The position numbers were made by a program, and so were the translations under genes. A stretch of DNA of 32,984 nucleotides from assembly GCA_029249445.1 (NCBI GenBank), contig JAQWHI010000011.1:1-32984 (forward strand). The letters run 5' to 3'. The DNA comes from Crocinitomicaceae bacterium (GTDB lineage: Bacteria > Bacteroidota > Bacteroidia > Flavobacteriales_D > Crocinitomicaceae). The notes beneath the pieces were generated by a model. The model did no database searches, was not told where the DNA came from, and saw only the letters and a program-made list of their open reading frames with translations. The stretch's first letter is position 1, and the number at the start of each line of letters is the position of its first letter. Shown one piece after another: positions 25,267 to 32,984 of this stretch.

Positions 25267-26493
25267 CTAGTAGACCACCAATTGCTTTCTTTGACGAATG
25301 CCACTTACCTCATTTTGCACTTCTACAAAGTAAACACCAGGTGTAAATCCTTCTAGGGAGATAACCGTGCTTGCAGTTTTTGCAATTATTGAGATTACTT
25401 CTTTTCCTGAAATGTCAGACATCGAAACTTCGAAACCATTCGCATTATTCAATTTGATTGTAACTGAAGATTGGGCTGGGTTTGGATACATTTTGAAATC
25501 TAAATTTGGAGTAAGCGTTTCTACACTAGCCCCTACACCACAAATTAGTGGATACAAAAAATCAATCGAACGCTGAAGAATACTATCCGCAGCCGTTTGA
25601 TTACTGAAGTAGCTAACGTGACCGTTACTATTGTCGAAGGTAATTAATTCTGAATTTAGTCCTACCGCCTGTGCGTTTTGATGGATAATATAAGAACCTT
25701 CCATACTAATAATTGGAATTGTGAAAAGTGCTGCTGATCCTGATGCATACGGAACTGTTCCATCATTGTCATCATGAACTGAGAAAACAGGAACGTCAGA
25801 AGCATCAATGTAATTTGCACGTCGCAAAGCACCAGAGTAATTTAAAACGGCCATTACGTTTTCATCGTATTGAGTATTGGTTGAACTGTTTCCTCGGAAG
25901 CCACCGTTATTGGCAATGATCGGATCAATGTACGCCTCGATTGGATCGGTTTCGTCAAGCATTCCAGCGTGAAGTGCAACAATTCCACCTGCAGAAATCC
26001 CACCTACAACGATGAAGTTTGGATCGATTTTGTAAGTATTCGTTGTGGCAGCATCTTCTTTAAAAAATCGAATCGCTGCTTTCATATCTCCTAGTGCTTT
26101 CACTAGTGCGTCCGTCATTTTTAATGAGTCCGGAATTGGAAAAAAAGCACCGTCAAATAAACGATAGTCAATAGCAGCACATGCATATCCTAGTTGCGCG
26201 TAGTAGTCACAATAAGCATGCATATCAGAGCGCTGACCACCAACAAAACTTCCCCCGAAGGCAAGAATGATTAAAGGTCGTGAGGTAGCTACGTCTCCTG
26301 TTGGTTCAAAAAAATCAAAGAACAAGTCTTGGTTATTACCAGAATAGGTGTCGTTGTTTCCAAAAAGGATTCCGTTTGTTTGAGTCACACTGTAAGTTGG
26401 GTTTAGATAGCGCGAACCGTCACAACTTGGATGTTGTCCAAACGAAAAAGATGAGACCGCAATAAATAGTGCGAGCAGTGCTGTTTTTTTCAT
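25267..26493 (-). CDS. T9SS-secreted carboxylesterase-like hydrolase
   Basis: 408 aa. A signal peptide ends at SFGQ (20). The alpha/beta hydrolase has an oxyanion segment LAFGGSFVGG (77-86), nucleophile GGISAGG with Ser167, a likely acid Asp244 in HDDNDGTVPY and His292 in NGHVSYF. This fits the BD-FAE/carboxylesterase group. Residues 330-408 are a type A T9SS sorting domain: FKMYPNPA, ISGKEV, GVYFVEV and KQLVVY at the end. The protein should therefore be exported by type IX secretion and attached to the surface or released. The gene lies between two directly repeated short elements (25125-25264 and 26557-26708). Confidence 0.85.
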   Translation of the reverse strand: MKKTALLALFIAVSSFSFGQHPSCDGSRYLNPTYSVTQTNGILFGNNDTYSGNNQDLFFDFFEPTGDVATSRPLIILAFGGSFVGGQRSDMHAYCDYYAQLGYACAAIDYRLFDGAFFPIPDSLKMTDALVKALGDMKAAIRFFKEDAATTNTYKIDPNFIVVGGISAGGIVALHAGMLDETDPIEAYIDPIIANNGGFRGNSSTNTQYDENVMAVLNYSGALRRANYIDASDVPVFSVHDDNDGTVPYASGSAALFTIPIISMEGSYIIHQNAQAVGLNSELITFDNSNGHVSYFSNQTAADSILQRSIDFLYPLICGVGASVETLTPNLDFKMYPNPAQSSVTIKLNNANGFEVSMSDISGKEVISIIAKTASTVISLEGFTPGVYFVEVQNEVSGIRQRKQLVVY

Positions 26494-26556
26494 AAAGTAT
26501 TTTTTAGTTAGTTGAAGGTAATGATTTTCATCAAAAGGTAGCTTAACTTCATACTT

Positions 26557-26708
26557 GGATTCTGTCGCATTAATTAAAAAATCACTATTTTAAGCCTAAT
26601 TCAAATAAAATGAAAAACTACAAATCGTTGAAATAATGCGAGTTAACTTTTTAAACATTCAAGGAATTTGATGAAAAATCGTCGAAAAATAATTAATGCG
26701 ATAGAACC
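26557..26708 (+). repeat. MITE-like element, copy A (both ends intact)
   Basis: 152 bp. The left end GGATTCTGTCGCATTAATTA and right end TAATTAATGCGATAGAACC form near-perfect terminal inverted repeats. The interior matches copies B (direct) and C (inverted). The right end stops one base before the ATG of the redoxin gene, so the element supplies that gene's whole immediate 5' region. No target duplication was found. Confidence 0.85.
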
Positions 26709-26709
26709 C

Positions 26710-27438
26710 ATGAAACTGCTATCTAAGCTTTGTTTATTTTTTGTTGTTCAAGGATCGTTTGCTCAAACTGCACCGGACTTCACGATAACGACTACTGATG
26801 GGGTTACTCGTAACCTTTACAATACATTGGATTCTGGGAAATATATATTACTGGATTTTTTCTACCCAAGCTGCCAGGGCTGTTGGTTCTATGCGCCAAT
26901 TATTGAGCAGAGCTATCAAAACCATGGAGCTGGTTCTGGAAATATCGAGTACTGGGGAATCAATGGAGGTAATGAAATTGTGAATGATGTGTCAATTATT
27001 GCGTACGCACAACAGTATGGAATTACTAACCCATTAGCTAGTGGTGTAGATGGTAACGGGAAATATGTGGATAGTCTTTATTTTGCAACCTATTCAGGTG
27101 TTGGTTACCCTACGTATGCTATAATATGTCCTGACCGGACTGTTTTCTGGGAGATAAATTATCCGCCAGTTGAAACCGAGTTTGATAGTTATTTTTCCGA
27201 TAGCTGTGGTGTGGTGTCAATGTCAGAAAATACGTTTGATACCGGTCTGAAGATATACCCTAATCCTACAATTGGAATATTCAATGTTTTGGGAGCTGTT
27301 GGTGATATTGAGGTGCTTGACCTTTTTGGTCGCTTAGTTTTTACGAGTGCCACATCCGAAATCAATATGAGTGATCAGCCGAAAGGAATCTACTATATAC
27401 GAGTAAGGGAGGTGATCAGAAAGTTAGTGATACGATAA
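26710..27438 (+). CDS. T9SS-secreted TlpA-like redoxin
   Basis: 242 aa from the ATG at 26710, where a normal signal peptide (ending GSFAQ, 19) begins. Upstream in-frame ATGs at 26668 and 26671 lie inside the repeat element and are rejected. The thioredoxin fold has SCQGC with Cys55 and Cys58 (residues 54-58) and the cis-Pro loop GYPTYAI (132-138). Residues 168-242 are a type A T9SS sorting tail (IYPNPT, DLFGRLV, KGIYYIRV, KLVIR). It is predicted to act outside the cell as a disulfide reductase or oxidase; the partner is unknown. It is not in an operon. Confidence 0.8.
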   Translation: MKLLSKLCLFFVVQGSFAQTAPDFTITTTDGVTRNLYNTLDSGKYILLDFFYPSCQGCWFYAPIIEQSYQNHGAGSGNIEYWGINGGNEIVNDVSIIAYAQQYGITNPLASGVDGNGKYVDSLYFATYSGVGYPTYAIICPDRTVFWEINYPPVETEFDSYFSDSCGVVSMSENTFDTGLKIYPNPTIGIFNVLGAVGDIEVLDLFGRLVFTSATSEINMSDQPKGIYYIRVREVIRKLVIR

Positions 27439-27563
27439 CAACGAGGATCATTTTCAATTGCTTATAACAGTTCTGCACTAGGCAATTATGAAATAAACTT
27501 AAAAAAATAATGAACTGGTTTTGTAAAAAGCATCAGTAATCGTAATCCGGTTTTAAAAGACAG

Positions 27564-27941
27564 CTAAGAACATAGAGGGCAAATACCAGTTATCATAAAA
27601 TTCATCTTAATTACCATATAACTTTTGGCCAGTTCATATTTGGGCTTAACATCATTAAGACAAGTAACCGATTTACACTTTTCACAACTAAAATGAACAT
27701 GGTCGTGCTCATGCACTGATTGACAGGAGTGACAGCTTGCATATTTTATACTACCATCCATATCAACAATTTTGTGAATCAAATCAGCTTCTGTAAGCCT
27801 TTGCAGAATTCGATAAATTGTTACTTTATCACAAATTCCTTCAAGCGAATTGTGAATTTCACTGGGAGAAAGAGCTACCGATGAAGAGTCAATCAATTCT
27901 TGAATTTTTGTTTTTGCTTTGGTATTTCGTGTTTTTTTCAT
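27564..27941 (-). CDS. Fur-family metal regulator, probably Zur-like
   Basis: 125 aa from the ATG at 27941; the reading frame extends 11 codons upstream into the palindrome region, so the shorter start is preferred. An N-terminal winged helix (LSPSEIHNSL, KVTIYRILQRL) is followed by the metal-binding segment HEHDHVHF (77-84). Two CxxC pairs (Cys86/Cys89 and Cys121/Cys124) form the structural zinc site of the family. Divergent COG0523 and merC-like genes suggest that it senses zinc. It probably represses itself and the divergent operon through the palindromes at 27953-28000. A peroxide or iron role cannot be excluded from sequence. Confidence 0.85.
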   Translation of the reverse strand: MKKTRNTKAKTKIQELIDSSSVALSPSEIHNSLEGICDKVTIYRILQRLTEADLIHKIVDMDGSIKYASCHSCQSVHEHDHVHFSCEKCKSVTCLNDVKPKYELAKSYMVIKMNFMITGICPLCS

Positions 27942-27952
27942 TTTTACAACAG

Positions 27953-27979
27953 TATAAATGCAACTTAGTTGCATTTATA
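27953..27979. promoter_or_regulatory. Perfect 27-bp palindrome (operator candidate 1)
   Basis: TATAAATGCAAC (27953-27964), TTA, then GTTGCATTTATA (27968-27979): 12-bp arms without mismatch. It lies 12 bp upstream of the regulator's start codon and overlaps the next palindrome by four bases. The 12-3-12 symmetry is not the usual Fur-family 7-1-7 form, so a second site type or a different protein is possible. Confidence 0.75.
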
Positions 27980-28000
27980 AAAGTAATGATTACTTTTATA
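27976..28000. promoter_or_regulatory. Perfect 25-bp palindrome with Zur-box core
   Basis: TATAAAAGTAAT (27976-27987), G, then ATTACTTTTATA (27989-28000): perfect arms. The core GTAATnATTAC is identical to the core of the known Zur box (TCGTAATnATTACGA). TTG at 27969-27971 and TACTTTTA at 27991-27998, 19 bp apart, make a plausible Bacteroidota -33/-7 promoter for the rightward genes, so a repressor bound here would cover the -7 box. Confidence 0.8.
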
Positions 28001-28027
28001 ACAATATTGAATTAAGCAACTTTTATA

Positions 28028-28426
28028 ATGAATCTAGCTATAACTAAGACAGATCAAGTTGGAATAATCGCAAGCGCTCTATGCATGATTCATTGCCTTG
28101 CAACACCATTCCTATTCATTGCCAAGTCCTGCTCTGCAACTTGCTGCGAAGCGACTCCAAGTTGGTGGACTTCCTTAGATTATCTGTTTCTTTTGATTTC
28201 ATTCTTCGCTATACACCATTCAAGTAAAAATACATCTTCATCTTGGTTGAAATATGCGCTTTGGATTTCTTGGTCATCACTGCTTATTCTCCTTATAAAT
28301 GAAAAACTCCAATTTCTATCTGTTTCTGTATATGCAATTTACGTTCCAGCCATTATGCTGGTTCTGTTCCATGTTTATAATTTGAAATACTGTCAGTGCA
28401 AATCGGATACATATTGTACAAGTTAA
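28028..28426 (+). CDS. MerC-like membrane protein
   Basis: 132 aa with four predicted membrane helices. DQVGIIASALCMIHCLATPF (9-28) matches the MerC family signature (DxxGIxASxLCxxHCxxxP), whose paired Cys residues bind metal. Further Cys residues occur at CSATCCE and in the C-terminal YCQCKSDTYC. In Bacteroidota such proteins commonly sit beside zinc-regulated genes, so metal uptake or trafficking is more likely here than mercury resistance. It is the first gene of an operon: the COG0523 gene begins 18 bp after its stop, and the Zur-like palindromes lie 28 bp upstream. Confidence 0.8.
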   Translation: MNLAITKTDQVGIIASALCMIHCLATPFLFIAKSCSATCCEATPSWWTSLDYLFLLISFFAIHHSSKNTSSSWLKYALWISWSSLLILLINEKLQFLSVSVYAIYVPAIMLVLFHVYNLKYCQCKSDTYCTS

Positions 28427-28444
28427 ATCTTAAATCCTAATCAA

Positions 28445-29647
28445 ATGACAAAGAAGTTGCCAGTAACTGTTCTAAGCGGTTTTTTAGGAGCTGGAAAAAC
28501 TACCCTGCTTAACCACATTCTGCATAATAAAGAAGGCTTAAAAGTGGCCGTGATTGTAAACGATATGAGTGAGGTAAATGTAGATGCCAGACTTGTAAAT
28601 GAACAGGATACACTTTCTCGGACAGAAGAAAAATTAGTCGAAATGAGCAATGGTTGTATCTGTTGCACCCTTAGAGAGGATTTAATGGTAGAGGTTGAAA
28701 AATTAGTAAATGAAGGTCGATTTGATTATCTTCTAATCGAAAGCACAGGCATTAGCGAACCCGTCCCAGTAGCGCAAACATTCAGTTTTATTAGTGAAGA
28801 TGGTGAGATTGATTTGTCAAAATTCAGTTACATTGATACAATGGTAACAGTTGTAGACTCATTCAACTTTTTCAACGATTTTGGAACAAATGAACTGCTC
28901 ACGGATCGGAAATTAACAGATATCGAAGGTGATGACCGAACGATTGTTAACTTGCTGACCGATCAAGTAGAGTTTGCCAATGTAATTATATTGAACAAAA
29001 CAGATTTAGTCGATTCAACAACCATTGGGATTTTAAAAGCATCATTACAGAAATTAAATCCAGATGCGAAAATTATTGCATCTAATTTCAGTAAAGTCCA
29101 TCCAAAAGAAATTTTAAATACGGGTCTTTTTGATTTCGAAGAAGCTCAAAATTCAGCTGGATGGCAAAAGGAGTTGGAAGGAGGAGAGCATACCCCTGAG
29201 ACTGAAGAATATGGCATCTCTTCATTTGTATTTAGAACTCAAAAACCCTTTCATCCAGCGCGTTTTTGGAAATTCATCAGTGAAGAATATCCAAGCAGTA
29301 TCATCCGTGCTAAAGGTCTGTTTTGGTTGGCTTCACGCCCCAATGACGCTATAAATTTTAGTCAAGCTGGAGGCTCTTCTCGTATGGAAAGAGCAGGTGT
29401 TTGGTGGGCCAGTATGACTTTCAATGAAAGGACATCATATCAAGCATTTATAGAAAACAAAGAGTACATCGAAAATAAATGGAGCAAAACATGGGGAGAT
29501 CGAATGAATGAACTTGTATTTATAGGGCAGGACATCGAAAAAGAAAAGATGATCGCCGATCTTGAAAGATGCTTATTGCAAACAAATGAACAACATTTGT
29601 TTGATACAAACGGTCCCTTTAATGACCCTTTCCCAAAAGAACTTTAA
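28445..29647 (+). CDS. COG0523 G3E-family GTPase, zinc metallochaperone type
   Basis: 400 aa, cytoplasmic. The Walker A motif is [14 protein letters not shown] (11-24). The invariant metal motif [10 protein letters not shown] contains Cx[10 protein letters not shown] is the switch region and NKTDL the guanine-specificity motif. A C-terminal CobW_C domain contains [18 protein letters not shown] and the final DPFP. The length and motifs fit the YciC/ZigA/ZagA type. Those proteins are made under zinc starvation under Zur control and deliver zinc to client enzymes; the upstream GTAATnATTAC palindrome supports the same here. It is probably co-transcribed with the merC-like gene. Confidence 0.9.
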   Translation: MTKKLPVTVLSGFLGAGKTTLLNHILHNKEGLKVAVIVNDMSEVNVDARLVNEQDTLSRTEEKLVEMSNGCICCTLREDLMVEVEKLVNEGRFDYLLIESTGISEPVPVAQTFSFISEDGEIDLSKFSYIDTMVTVVDSFNFFNDFGTNELLTDRKLTDIEGDDRTIVNLLTDQVEFANVIILNKTDLVDSTTIGILKASLQKLNPDAKIIASNFSKVHPKEILNTGLFDFEEAQNSAGWQKELEGGEHTPETEEYGISSFVFRTQKPFHPARFWKFISEEYPSSIIRAKGLFWLASRPNDAINFSQAGGSSRMERAGVWWASMTFNERTSYQAFIENKEYIENKWSKTWGDRMNELVFIGQDIEKEKMIADLERCLLQTNEQHLFDTNGPFNDPFPKEL

Positions 29648-29716
29648 GCGCCAAAAGAGTACAACCATTGAAAATTTCTAAAAGTATCGCAGACATCAAA
29701 AGAAAGATTTGAGTTT

Positions 29717-30601
29717 CTAGTCATTCGATAAAAGGGACTTTTCGTACGCATTATGAATTAAAATAATTGCAAGCCCAAAAAGTACAGCTATTACAATTAG
29801 AACTGTACTTATCAATCCACTAACACCAAAAGAAAGACGAATCAAAATAGTTGATACAACAAATCCAGAATTCCTTATTATTTTATGAAACCGGTCTGTA
29901 TAAAAGAAAGAAATTAGAAGAAGAATGACATCAACTAAAATTAGAACAGTAAAAAATTCATCAAAAAATAAATTATTAATCGTTTCAAATCCTGGAAAAT
30001 TATTAGACCCAAAAGAGATCCCTGATGTCCAATTGACAAGGGTGAACAAAGCCATCAGAAAGAAGAGTGGAACAAGTGCGACAGCGATTATTTTCTTTCT
30101 AAGAATGAAACGTTGAATTTTCACCCCACTACTCGTATTTTGTCTTGATGCAAATCGGCCTTGTTTCTGAAATTGATAAATCAAATAAAACAGTATAATT
30201 GATGCCAAAAGATCGTAAGTAAACTGCAAGTCTCCTTTGATTACAAACCAGTCCGATGAGAGTTCTAGCGAAGACAAATCTTTGAATAGTTTTCTTATTA
30301 TTATTAGCGTAATTATTTCATATTGCTTCGTAATGTAGGTCGTAAAGGATTTTGGCAAATAATAAATTAACAAGTAGACCTCGTAAATCAGTATAAATGA
30401 AAATGGAGTATAAATCGCAGATATTGGGTTGGTAAGTAAATCCGATTCTGGGAGAAAATCAATAATCCCAAATTTTGACAAATAAATCAAACTCAAATGA
30501 AAGAAAAATCCGACCAATGCAACGTAAAGTATTATTCTCTCAATCTTCTTTTTTGAATTTGAAGACAGGAAAAATTGGTTTGTTTTATTCAATAAATTCA
30601 T
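29717..30601 (-). CDS. Conserved multi-pass membrane protein, unknown function
   Basis: 294 aa with about six hydrophobic helices and a basic N-terminus (SSNSKKKIERI). YTPFSFILIYEVYLLIYYLPKSFTT, KQYEIITLIIIRKLFKDLSSL and FFYTDRFHKIIRNSGFVVSTILIRLSF are the most distinctive segments. They look like a conserved Bacteroidota inner-membrane family that I cannot name. No catalytic or transporter motif is evident. The gene is convergent with the COG0523 gene (69 bp apart) and has no operon partner. Confidence 0.7.
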   Translation of the reverse strand: MNLLNKTNQFFLSSNSKKKIERIILYVALVGFFFHLSLIYLSKFGIIDFLPESDLLTNPISAIYTPFSFILIYEVYLLIYYLPKSFTTYITKQYEIITLIIIRKLFKDLSSLELSSDWFVIKGDLQFTYDLLASIILFYLIYQFQKQGRFASRQNTSSGVKIQRFILRKKIIAVALVPLFFLMALFTLVNWTSGISFGSNNFPGFETINNLFFDEFFTVLILVDVILLLISFFYTDRFHKIIRNSGFVVSTILIRLSFGVSGLISTVLIVIAVLFGLAIILIHNAYEKSLLSND

Positions 30602-30837
30602 AATCTATTCCTTAAACGGTGAGCAGCAGCCAAATTGATTCAATAGGTTCATTCAAATTGGGCTTATAAACATCTCTAATATAGTGTTTTATGTTTTGAC
30701 CTGTTTATCGTAAAGAAATTATGGGTACTCTTTCTTATCGCCTCAAGTGACAAAACTCACCTCGATTTGAGTTATTTACCTATTAGGATGCGACAATATC
30801 AGTTGAACATGTCGGTCAGAAAATCTTTTATTTTGGA

Positions 30838-32808
30838 TTATTTTACTTTGGAAGAAGTATAAAAACGACTCATACAGACGATGTGTGGTAGGCTAATACA
30901 AGAGAGAAAAACAAGAAAAAATACAATATTGAACTCAATCGAATTTGTCATTTTCATAAAAAACAAAGCAAAGAACAGAAAGGCTCCTAAATTAAACGGC
31001 AAGGCCATTAGAAACATTCTGGAATGGCTCACGACTAATGCTTCTTTCAAATTCTTCCAACCAAGAACACTGTGGTGGAAAACAAAATACAATCCAAACG
31101 CCAAAATCAACGTGATTTGCTGCGCTACCAATAAATAGACTAACATAAGTAACCAGTTCCATTGGCGGCATTTAACAGCAAAAATTGCAGGCAAAAGAAG
31201 GGAAAAAGGCACGTATGCGTTAATTTCTGAACTCAACGAGATCGGCGGAATCTCCAAAATTGACAGCACATAATTAAACTCTTCCAGGTGACTTAACAAC
31301 ATAAACGACAATAAAAATGCACCCCATAAAAACCCAACAGGAGCATTTTTTATGCCCCAGTTCTCCATATCAGTCTGACCAAAGTGCCACGACGAATAAA
31401 TCAAAAAGAACGCGAGCCATACTAAAGGTGAAACATACCAGACCGCAAAGACTCCGAACATAATTGCGAGATACAAAAGAATAAATGCAACTGAAATTGT
31501 TTTTTCCCCCTTCATTCCAATAGCTAAATGATCCAAAGCACCATGAGGAATCCCGACAAAAAACAACCCAACAACAAGAATCCAAAATTCATAATAAGTC
31601 AAAAAAACCTCAGTATCAGAGAAGCTTGAAGGGAAAAACAACGAATAGCCTATAATCAAAAACAAAATCCATTTGTCCGACAACTTCCAAAATGACCAAA
31701 TAACAGTTGCGCCTAAAAAAGGTATAATGGGAAGCTGAGAAAACATTTTCAACTCCTCACGTAAATTGGTTTTTTCATCGAGAAACCCTAAAACAAAACG
31801 AGCGCTTTGGGAACGAAACAACCGTTCAAAAATCATTTTCCCTTTGTGTGGCCAGAGAGTCAGTATAATCAGCAACAATTGGTCATAAAAGACGAATCTT
31901 GATTTTGGCTTAACCCGCGTATTTTGAATCTCTGATTCTTTACAAATTGCCTTTGCATGCAGGCACATATTTTTAAATGCGTACCCTGTACTCGGCTTTA
32001 CATTTCCTCCCCTTGTTCCGATTTCCACATAACGCTTTTTTACATTTTTTTTTGAGGAAATTGTCGCCATTGGTATGACTCCTTTTTCGACATCTAAAAC
32101 CTCATATTCGCCATAGTTTTCAAAAATATACTCATCCAATATTTTCTTGGCCTCTTCTTTCTCAATAAGCTTTTTCCCGAAGCGAGTCAACTCAACCAAT
32201 GCGTGCTGATTATCATATGGCAAAAGGTATACAAATTGGGTTGACTCTTTCTGATCAACTCTAAAATCCATCATATGATAAACCTCACTGTCAAATTTCT
32301 GATTCTTAAGTGCAACCTTAAACCCTAAAAAAGATTGGTACATGGAAAACCGCTTATTGAATCTTTTTTGTGCAGGAGGCCTTGCGTCAAACAACCATTC
32401 GCAGCTAAAAATTGATTCACTTGTCGCTACCTCCATACTCTTATCAAAAGAGGTGCTTTCAATAGATTCTTGAAGATGCTCTATCGAATACTTGTCCATT
32501 ACCTCCCTGCATAATTTATACAAGTCGCTGCTATTGATGTGGCAATAAATTAAAGGAGCTATTGCCTGAGGAGCATCATTGTTTATTTTAATCGAAGACC
32601 ACTCATGACTTATTATCGAAGCATAATCCAAATACAAACAATCAGAAGGTTGAGCCCAAAAACAAAATGTTTTATCGTTTTCTACCTTGCTCCCTGGATC
32701 GATAATTACTATACTTTTATTCTCCAACAAGTTTTGGTTAGCCATCTCTATGAGCAAAACACAAGTACTCGCGCCCCAACCGGCAAATATAATATCGTAT
32801 TTCTTCAT
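30838..32808 (-). CDS. Lycopene beta-cyclase / Brp-Blh beta-carotene dioxygenase fusion
   Basis: 656 aa from the ATG at 32808, chosen because GGAGAG lies just upstream and the Rossmann strand begins there; an ATG at 32832 would add eight residues. Residues 1-350 are a complete CrtY-type cyclase: FAGWGAS, DKTFCFW, DARPP, YQSFLGFKV, MDFRVDQ, FVYLLPYD, EIGTRGGNVKPSTGYAF, FYDQLLL and VLGFLDEKTNL. Residues 370-656 are a Brp/Blh membrane dioxygenase with PHGALDH (His422, His427), WHFGQTD (His475), FHHS (578-579) and LPHIVCMSRFY (His642), which are the candidate iron ligands. The two activities in order convert lycopene to beta-carotene and then cleave it at 15,15' to retinal. Both halves appear intact, with no stop or frameshift between them. 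Retinal implies a microbial rhodopsin elsewhere in the genome. Confidence 0.9.
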   Translation of the reverse strand: MKKYDIIFAGWGASTCVLLIEMANQNLLENKSIVIIDPGSKVENDKTFCFWAQPSDCLYLDYASIISHEWSSIKINNDAPQAIAPLIYCHINSSDLYKLCREVMDKYSIEHLQESIESTSFDKSMEVATSESIFSCEWLFDARPPAQKRFNKRFSMYQSFLGFKVALKNQKFDSEVYHMMDFRVDQKESTQFVYLLPYDNQHALVELTRFGKKLIEKEEAKKILDEYIFENYGEYEVLDVEKGVIPMATISSKKNVKKRYVEIGTRGGNVKPSTGYAFKNMCLHAKAICKESEIQNTRVKPKSRFVFYDQLLLIILTLWPHKGKMIFERLFRSQSARFVLGFLDEKTNLREELKMFSQLPIIPFLGATVIWSFWKLSDKWILFLIIGYSLFFPSSFSDTEVFLTYYEFWILVVGLFFVGIPHGALDHLAIGMKGEKTISVAFILLYLAIMFGVFAVWYVSPLVWLAFFLIYSSWHFGQTDMENWGIKNAPVGFLWGAFLLSFMLLSHLEEFNYVLSILEIPPISLSSEINAYVPFSLLLPAIFAVKCRQWNWLLMLVYLLVAQQITLILAFGLYFVFHHSVLGWKNLKEALVVSHSRMFLMALPFNLGAFLFFALFFMKMTNSIEFNIVFFLVFLSCISLPHIVCMSRFYTSSKVK

Positions 32809-32938
32809 ATACTCTCCTTCAACTAACGGCATGAAAAATCGACAAAAGAGGAGTCAACACTATCATTTATTAGTTCATAGTTGGTCCTAGTTAATGTTTT
32901 CATTTCGTGTTCATTTAAAACCAAGTCCTAAAAGACAT

Positions 32939-32977
32939 GAAAAAATCTCGAATATAGGTCGAGGTCCCTCCTATTCG
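32939..32977 (-). terminator. Probable intrinsic terminator of a gene beyond the right edge
   Basis: On the minus strand, CGAATAGG (from 32977) pairs with CCTATATTCG (to 32949) with a two-base bulge, followed by AGA and a run of six T (32945-32940). It would end a transcript entering from the right, so the cyclase-dioxygenase gene probably has its own promoter between 32809 and 32938. That stretch also holds a 26-codon frame (32903-32823) that I cannot support as a gene. Confidence 0.55.
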
Positions 32978-32984
32978 ATTACAA

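Noticed and set aside
25125..26708. Composite transposon with a hidden transposase
   Set aside because: The only gene between the repeats is the esterase; no transposase motif is present, so only a passenger-cassette hypothesis is kept.
30730..30785. Possible hairpin AACTCA/TGAGTT between the membrane protein and cyclase genes
   Set aside because: The stem is only six pairs and no T-run follows on either strand; not enough for a terminator call.
30786..30796. GGATGCGACAA as another end of the GGTTCTGTCGCAT element family
   Set aside because: Only about eight bases match and the outer AGAACC is absent; too short to separate from chance.
32823..32903. 26-codon frame upstream of the cyclase-dioxygenase gene (minus strand)
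   Set aside because: It has an ATG and ends just before the main start, but shows no recognisable protein features and no clear ribosome site, and may simply be leader sequence.

Overview
The window looks like a chromosomal segment of an aquatic member of the Bacteroidota, most likely order Flavobacteriales. The evidence is low GC, two secreted proteins with type IX secretion (T9SS) type A sorting tails, many short signal peptides ending in AQ/GQ, -7 promoter boxes of the TAnnTTTG type with few Shine-Dalgarno sites, and a retinal-forming carotenoid gene at the right edge. No rRNA, tRNA, CRISPR array, phage or complete insertion sequence was seen.

Layout. 1-127: start of a secreted propeller-like protein (-). 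305-3640: a PorE-like TPR/PD40/OmpA envelope anchor carrying an inserted von Willebrand A domain. 3841-4086: a truncated lipoprotein. 4056-8497: a two-gene operon (-) of a predicted outer-membrane protein and a giant CotH-kinase/lamin-tail/phosphatase-like/LysM protein. 8572-8679: a candidate small RNA or terminated leader, followed by a lipoprotein esterase (8722-9651). 9723-15694: a lipoprotein/APC-permease pair, a class A beta-lactamase-like serine hydrolase, then a rearranged second copy of the pair whose permease is a pseudogene. 15720-20391: four cell-wall genes (-), namely two paralogous L,D-transpeptidases either side of an M23-LysM endopeptidase, then an NlpC/P60-like protein. 20440-25111: a propeller-ectodomain membrane protein, a small VanZ-like membrane protein, a secreted unknown and a WG-repeat lipoprotein. 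25267-27438: a T9SS-secreted esterase and a T9SS-secreted redoxin. 27564-29647: a zinc-homeostasis locus with a Fur/Zur regulator divergent from merC-like and COG0523 genes, with two perfect palindromes between them. 29717-30601: a multi-pass membrane protein. 30838-32808: lycopene beta-cyclase fused to Brp/Blh beta-carotene dioxygenase, one polypeptide predicted to take lycopene through beta-carotene to retinal.

The non-coding DNA holds a family of short elements of 150-158 bp with termini close to GGTTCTGTCGCAT, resembling MITEs. At least four copies and two solitary ends are present, including a direct pair around the T9SS esterase. A second shared non-coding sequence, a promoter/leader module, recurs upstream of three unrelated positions.

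The strongest candidates for new biology are the cyclase-dioxygenase fusion, the vWA insertion in the PorE-like protein, the CotH/pseudophosphatase/LysM fusion, the double palindrome at the zinc locus, the MITE family and the candidate small RNA. Function calls rest on motifs read by eye; no database search was run.
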